Source: Gammaproteobacteria bacterium
GTDB taxonomy: Bacteria; Pseudomonadota; Gammaproteobacteria; Pseudomonadales; Azotimanducaceae
Assembly (NCBI GenBank): GCA_013151695.1
Contig: JAADHW010000164.1
Coordinates: forward strand, 1-36,747
Reading direction: 5' to 3'
DNA length: 36,747 bases
A model generated the notes under the pieces. The model was given only the letters and a program-made list of their open reading frames with translations, was not told where the DNA came from and did no database searches. Shown one piece after another: positions 32,385 to 36,747 of this stretch. Position 1 is the first letter of the stretch; each line of letters begins with the position of its first letter. The position numbers were made by a program, and so were the translations under genes.

Positions 32385-34037
32385 ATGCTTAAGCAACTCA
32401 CCCTGAAAAATTTTGTTCTAGTTGAGTCTCTAGACATCGCCTTCAACGAAGGTTTAACCACCATCACCGGGGAGTCTGGTGCCGGAAAGTCGATTCTACT
32501 AAACGCATTAAGTTTGTTACTTGGTGAGCGAGCACGTACCGAAGTTATTCGCCCTGGTGCCGACAAAGCGGATGTATCCGCAGAGTTCGACCTGCGCACT
32601 TTGCCGCATATTTGCGCACAACTTGAAGCCGATGAACTGTCCGCCGATGAACCAAGCCAGTGTTTGGTGCGTCGCGTGGTCTCATCACAAGGCCGCTCAC
32701 GCGCCTTTATAAACGGCATTCCAGTCACTACCCAATATTTACGCGGCTTAGGTGAACAGCTGGTGGAAGTTTACGGACAAAATGAACACCGTAGATTGGC
32801 CAATCGCGGCACCCAGCTCAACTTGCTCGATGACTATGCAGGCTTGGCTAAAATTGCGCGCACGGTAGCGGTGGCTTGGCAAACATTGCAAAAGACACTG
32901 CACGACATCGAGCAACTTCAAGCCACACAAATAGCAGCAGCTAACCGTAAAGATCTACTCACTTATCAGTTACAAGAGCTACAGGAACTTAGCTTGGCAG
33001 ACGGCGAGTTCGAAAAAGTAGAAACCCAACACAAACGTATGTCTGCAGCCCACGCCACCTTGCAGACCCTGCAAAACACCCTTGACGCCTTGGACGAAGC
33101 CGACACCCTGCGTCAAGCTTCACGCGGGGTAGATGACATCGATGATGTACACGGCGATTTACAATCCGCCCAGGCAAATTTAAGAACGGTACTCAGCCTA
33201 ATCGATGACACACAACACGACCTACGTCGTTACCAAGATCAAATTGTTGTCGATCCCGCACACTTAGCTGAATTGGAAGAGCGTTTAAACACAGCGCAAG
33301 ATCTTGCGCGTAAACATCGCGTGAGCCCCCAAGCGCTGAGTGCGCACGCCGAATCTTTGCGGGAAGATCTACTGAGCATCGACGCAGACAGCAGCACCTT
33401 GGAGATGTTGCAAACCCAAGCAGAAAAGCAAGCGCAGCAATTTAACAAAAAAGCACGAGGGCTTTCGACTAAACGTAAAAAGGCGGCGCCACAATTCGCC
33501 GAAGTGGTCACTCACTACATGCAACTGTTGGGCATTTCCTCCGGCGCCTTCGACATACAATTCGAACCGGCCCAAAGTGAGTCTGGACTAGAACGCGTAG
33601 AGTTTCATGTCACCACCAACCCCAATTTCCCATCGGGCCCACTGACTCAGATAGCTTCCGGCGGGGAACAAACCCGCATTAGCCTCAGCATTCAAATTGT
33701 TGCAGCCCAGCACAGTGCACTACCTTGCCTGATATTAGATGAAGCCGACGTGGGTGTCGGCGGCACTACGGCCGATACCGTGGGGCGCTTGCTTCGAGAC
33801 CTAGGGGTGCACACCCAGGTTATTTGTATCACTCATGCACCCCAGGTTGCGGCTTTGGGTAATAACCATTACCAGGTGGTAAAAACCGGCAACAATACGG
33901 ACATACATGAACTCGACAATACCCGGCGTATTGATGAGCTGGCACGTATGCTGGCGGGTGCCGACATCACCGATAAGACCCGAGAGTACGCAGAATCACT
34001 CCTGCAGGCCGCTCAAGAATCCCGCCAACCCCACTAG
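32385..34037 (+). CDS. recN: DNA repair protein RecN
   Basis: MLKQLTLKNFVLVESLDIAFNEGLTTITGESGAGKSILLNAL, YGQNEH, LTQIASGGEQTRISLSIQI, LILDEADVGVGG. Confidence 0.96.
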   Translation: MLKQLTLKNFVLVESLDIAFNEGLTTITGESGAGKSILLNALSLLLGERARTEVIRPGADKADVSAEFDLRTLPHICAQLEADELSADEPSQCLVRRVVSSQGRSRAFINGIPVTTQYLRGLGEQLVEVYGQNEHRRLANRGTQLNLLDDYAGLAKIARTVAVAWQTLQKTLHDIEQLQATQIAAANRKDLLTYQLQELQELSLADGEFEKVETQHKRMSAAHATLQTLQNTLDALDEADTLRQASRGVDDIDDVHGDLQSAQANLRTVLSLIDDTQHDLRRYQDQIVVDPAHLAELEERLNTAQDLARKHRVSPQALSAHAESLREDLLSIDADSSTLEMLQTQAEKQAQQFNKKARGLSTKRKKAAPQFAEVVTHYMQLLGISSGAFDIQFEPAQSESGLERVEFHVTTNPNFPSGPLTQIASGGEQTRISLSIQIVAAQHSALPCLILDEADVGVGGTTADTVGRLLRDLGVHTQVICITHAPQVAALGNNHYQVVKTGNNTDIHELDNTRRIDELARMLAGADITDKTREYAESLLQAAQESRQPH

Positions 34038-34092
34038 AGAAAGCCAACTGCAGCGGTTAATATCCACGCCCGAATCATTTGGGTTATCTGGT

Positions 34093-34509
34093 TTGATCGC
34101 AAAAATTTTTATCATCGTTATTGTCCTTGGCTTGCTAAGCGCCTGCAGCATGCCTTCATTGAAGATCCCTCGAGTGCACAAGGTGACCGTGCAGCAAGGC
34201 AATGTCATCACGCAAGAAATGATCGACCAGCTAAAACCAGGCATGAGCCGCATCCAAGTGGCCTATATCATGGGCGAGCCCATTCTGCGCAGCACCTTTA
34301 ACCCCAATCGCTGGGACTATGTGTACACTATTCTCGTGCCGGGCCTGTTTGACCAGCAGGTGAGTATGGCGCTGTTCTTTGAAGAAGATGTGCTCGCCTA
34401 TTTTACCGGCGACATGGCCCCCACAACGACGACTGAAGAGTCTGACACCGAAGCAACGGCAGATGAAGAAGTAACCGCTGACCAACAAGAAAGCCCTCAA
34501 GACGCTTAA
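34093..34509 (+). CDS. bamE: Outer membrane protein assembly factor BamE (SmpA/OmlA) lipoprotein
   Basis: Signal peptide with lipobox LGLLSAC, then SLKIPRVHKVTVQQGNVITQEMIDQLKPGMSRIQVAYIMGEPILRSTFNPNRWDYVYT. Start uncertain: no ATG lies near the signal peptide, so TTG at 34093 is proposed; the supplied ORF begins inside recN at 33907. Confidence 0.85.
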   Translation: MIAKIFIIVIVLGLLSACSMPSLKIPRVHKVTVQQGNVITQEMIDQLKPGMSRIQVAYIMGEPILRSTFNPNRWDYVYTILVPGLFDQQVSMALFFEEDVLAYFTGDMAPTTTTEESDTEATADEEVTADQQESPQDA

Positions 34510-34793
34510 TTACGGTTTGCTGCCTGCTTCTCGGCACGGTTACGCCGCGCCGTCTTAGCGTCTACCTCTAATGGACGATATATCTCGATTCGATCGTTGT
34601 TCCTGACCACTTCATCAGCCCGACAGATTCTTCCAAACACACCCACGGCATATTCATTGTTGAGGAGGCTGCTGAAATCTGCATGCTGGCGTAACAATGC
34701 CAGCACGCCACCCACCGTTGCCTGGTCGCAGACCACAATCTGCATACGGATAACACGCTGGGGTGAGGCAAAAATAACTTCCACATTCAGCAT
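34506..34793 (-). CDS. rnfH: RnfH family ubiquitin-like protein (UPF0125)
   Basis: MLNVEVIFASPQRVIRMQIVV...VGVFGRICRADEVVRNNDRIEIYRPLEVDAKTARRNRAEKQA. Start trimmed to 34793. Confidence 0.9.
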   Translation of the reverse strand: MLNVEVIFASPQRVIRMQIVVCDQATVGGVLALLRQHADFSSLLNNEYAVGVFGRICRADEVVRNNDRIEIYRPLEVDAKTARRNRAEKQAANRN

Positions 34794-34806
34794 GACAATA
34801 TCCAGA

Positions 34807-35241
34807 CTAAGCAGAACGCTCAGCGAGGTCTTGCATGCGCTTGCAAAAAGCATCTACCAAGCGATTAGCAACAACTTCTGTAAGCCCACTGAGCATGCGC
34901 ACCAACACGCCCACAGCGACAAATTCGAGCTTAACATCGATACGGCAGCCCAAGTCGCCAATTGGGGTAAAGTGCCATGAGCCTTCCAACGACTTAAACG
35001 GTCCTTCACGTAAAGACATAGAGATAGAATTGGGCGCGTGGGTATTTTCGGTGACAAAGGAAGAATGGAGACCTTTTCCCACCACACACACTCGCGCGAT
35101 AAGCCCTTGTTCTAGCCGCTGGGTGATTTCCACCAGCTCGCAGCCCGGTAAAAATTCAGGGTAGCGTTCAACATCGGCAACCACCGCATAAGCCAACTCA
35201 GCTGACACTTCGAGCAGTGCAGATCGTTCGACTTTGACCAT
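34807..35241 (-). CDS. ratA: RatA/coenzyme Q-binding (START-like) protein
   Basis: 144 aa; VERSALLEVSAELAYAVVADVERYPEFLPGCELVEI; next to rnfH. Confidence 0.9.
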   Translation of the reverse strand: MVKVERSALLEVSAELAYAVVADVERYPEFLPGCELVEITQRLEQGLIARVCVVGKGLHSSFVTENTHAPNSISMSLREGPFKSLEGSWHFTPIGDLGCRIDVKLEFVAVGVLVRMLSGLTEVVANRLVDAFCKRMQDLAERSA

Positions 35242-35244
35242 GGT

Positions 35245-36618
35245 TTAGCCCACAAACAAGGGCAAGATGATGGAAATAAATACCGCCAGCACACCTAGTG
35301 GGGCAACCACGCCACCAATAAATTTCCACAATAAAGTTTGCCAACCCTTATGCAGGCCAAGTTGTTTCTTGAGGACATCTTTCGGCACCACCCACACGGC
35401 AAATATCGCAATAAACATGCCGCCTAGAGGCAACATGATGTTCTGCGAGACATAATCAATGAAGCCAAAGTAGTTCAGCTCACCCACAATGTAACTTTCG
35501 GCCCAAAGGTTGAAGGAAAACACCGTACCTAACCCCAGCACCCAACAAATAACCCCCAGACTGACCGCCACCCTTTTGCGCTTGGCATTATATTCTTCTA
35601 CCAAGTAAGCCAACGCAGGCTCTAAGAGCGAAATAGCCGAGGTAATCGCTGCAAAGCTGACCAAGACAAAAAACACGGTGCCAAATACCGCACCCAAAGG
35701 TAACTGGCCAAAGGCTAAGGGTAAGGTGACAAACATCAACCCAGGCCCTTGGCTTGGCTCAAGCCCATTGGCAAAAACAATGGGAAAAATGGCAAGCCCG
35801 GCACTCACCGCAACCAACGTATCAAGCAGAGCAATAATCACCACAGTGCTGCCGATATTGGTGCCTTCAGGTACATAGGCACCATAAGCCATCATCGCAC
35901 CCATGGCTAAACTCAAGGTGAAGAAAGCTTGTCCTAGCGCAATCAACCAAGTTTGCGGGGTGACCGCATCAAACTTCAGGTCAAACATGAATGCCACACC
36001 CTGATCAAAACCACTGGAATTAAACCCGTACACCAACAACACCATGAGCAAGACAAACAACACCGGCATGAAGATGCGTACCGCCATCTCTAAACCCTTG
36101 GTCACACCTTTGCCCACGATCCAGATCGTGAGCGCAACAAATATTGTCTGCCACATGATCATTTGCAACGGATCTGCTAACAAATCCGCATATACAAGGG
36201 CGGCAGAATCGCTGCTGATACCCTCAAATGCACCTTGTGCGGTTAGCCAAACATAGTTCAGTGCCCATCCAGCAATGACAGTGTAATAAGACAAAATCAA
36301 AAACCCGGCTGCCACCCCCATCCAACCCACGTAGGACCACAACTTACTGGCGTTAGCCTTTGCACTGAGCGTGCGCATTGCATTAATGGGGCTGGCTCGA
36401 CCTGCACGGCCCAACATCACTTCAGACATCATGATTGGAATGCCCACTGCAGCCACACAAACCAAGTAAATGAGCACAAAAGCGCCGCCACCGTTTTCAC
36501 CAGCGATGTAAGGGAATTTCCAGATATTTCCGAGGCCAACCGCAGAGCCCGCTGCGGCCAACACAAACAACCAACGGCCTGACCACAGACCATGGCGAGA
36601 TTCAGAAGCCAATGCCAT
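35245..36618 (-). CDS. Sodium-dependent transporter, NSS/SNF (LeuT-like) family
   Basis: 457 aa polytopic protein; AAAGSAVGLGNIWKFPYIAGENGGGAFVLIYLVCVAAVGIPIMMSEVMLGRAGR. Confidence 0.92.
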   Translation of the reverse strand: MALASESRHGLWSGRWLFVLAAAGSAVGLGNIWKFPYIAGENGGGAFVLIYLVCVAAVGIPIMMSEVMLGRAGRASPINAMRTLSAKANASKLWSYVGWMGVAAGFLILSYYTVIAGWALNYVWLTAQGAFEGISSDSAALVYADLLADPLQMIMWQTIFVALTIWIVGKGVTKGLEMAVRIFMPVLFVLLMVLLVYGFNSSGFDQGVAFMFDLKFDAVTPQTWLIALGQAFFTLSLAMGAMMAYGAYVPEGTNIGSTVVIIALLDTLVAVSAGLAIFPIVFANGLEPSQGPGLMFVTLPLAFGQLPLGAVFGTVFFVLVSFAAITSAISLLEPALAYLVEEYNAKRKRVAVSLGVICWVLGLGTVFSFNLWAESYIVGELNYFGFIDYVSQNIMLPLGGMFIAIFAVWVVPKDVLKKQLGLHKGWQTLLWKFIGGVVAPLGVLAVFISIILPLFVG

Positions 36619-36713
36619 TTTGTAGATCTTATTCGGTGGAATTGGGCGCAGATTGTACTGTAAAAGAGAAAAATCTCGTATACTCGCCGCCGTTTAATTC
36701 TGTGCTGAAACTC

Positions 36714-36747
36714 GTGAGTAAGTCGGCAAAAAACAAAACTAACCATA
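36714..36747 (+). CDS. smpB: SmpB, tmRNA-binding protein, first codons only (truncated by window end)
   Basis: GTG start, then SKSAKKNKTNH; Lys-rich SmpB-like N-terminus in the expected place opposite ratA (separated by the NSS gene). Confidence 0.6.
   Translation, partial: MSKSAKNKTNH

Overview
This 36.7 kb window looks like a conserved gammaproteobacterial chromosomal housekeeping block, not an obvious mobile or accessory island. From left to right it holds: the 3' end of pgi; acs; an AHL-lactonase-like MBL hydrolase; a TRIC/YicG-type channel; pnp-rpsO-truB-rbfA-infB-nusA-rimP; tRNA-fMet and tRNA-Leu(GAG); secG-tpiA; an MFS transporter; glmM-folP-ftsH-rlmE; yhbY (divergent); greA-carB-carA-dapB-dnaJ-dnaK-grpE-hrcA; recN (divergent); a bamE-like lipoprotein gene; rnfH and ratA; an NSS-family Na+ symporter; and the first codons of smpB. 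From memory this closely matches the Pseudomonas gene order, with local changes: an MFS gene between tpiA and glmM, an NSS transporter between ratA and smpB, hrcA present, and no fur between recN and bamE. I found no CRISPR array, prophage, defence island or biosynthetic cluster. The most unusual signal is a 176 bp MITE-like element between hrcA and grpE. It has 17 bp terminal inverted repeats, is flanked by CTAG on both sides, has an internal long-hairpin architecture, and carries a TTTACC-N17-TATACT promoter-like sequence pointing at grpE. Secondary signals are sigma32-like promoters with palindromes over their -10 elements at grpE and dnaK, a U1-U72 initiator tRNA, an in-frame 18 bp tandem triplication in pgi, and an AHL-lactonase-like protein with an apparent Asp-to-Gln change at the bridging-metal position. 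All identifications come from reading the sequence and recalled family motifs; no database search was run.
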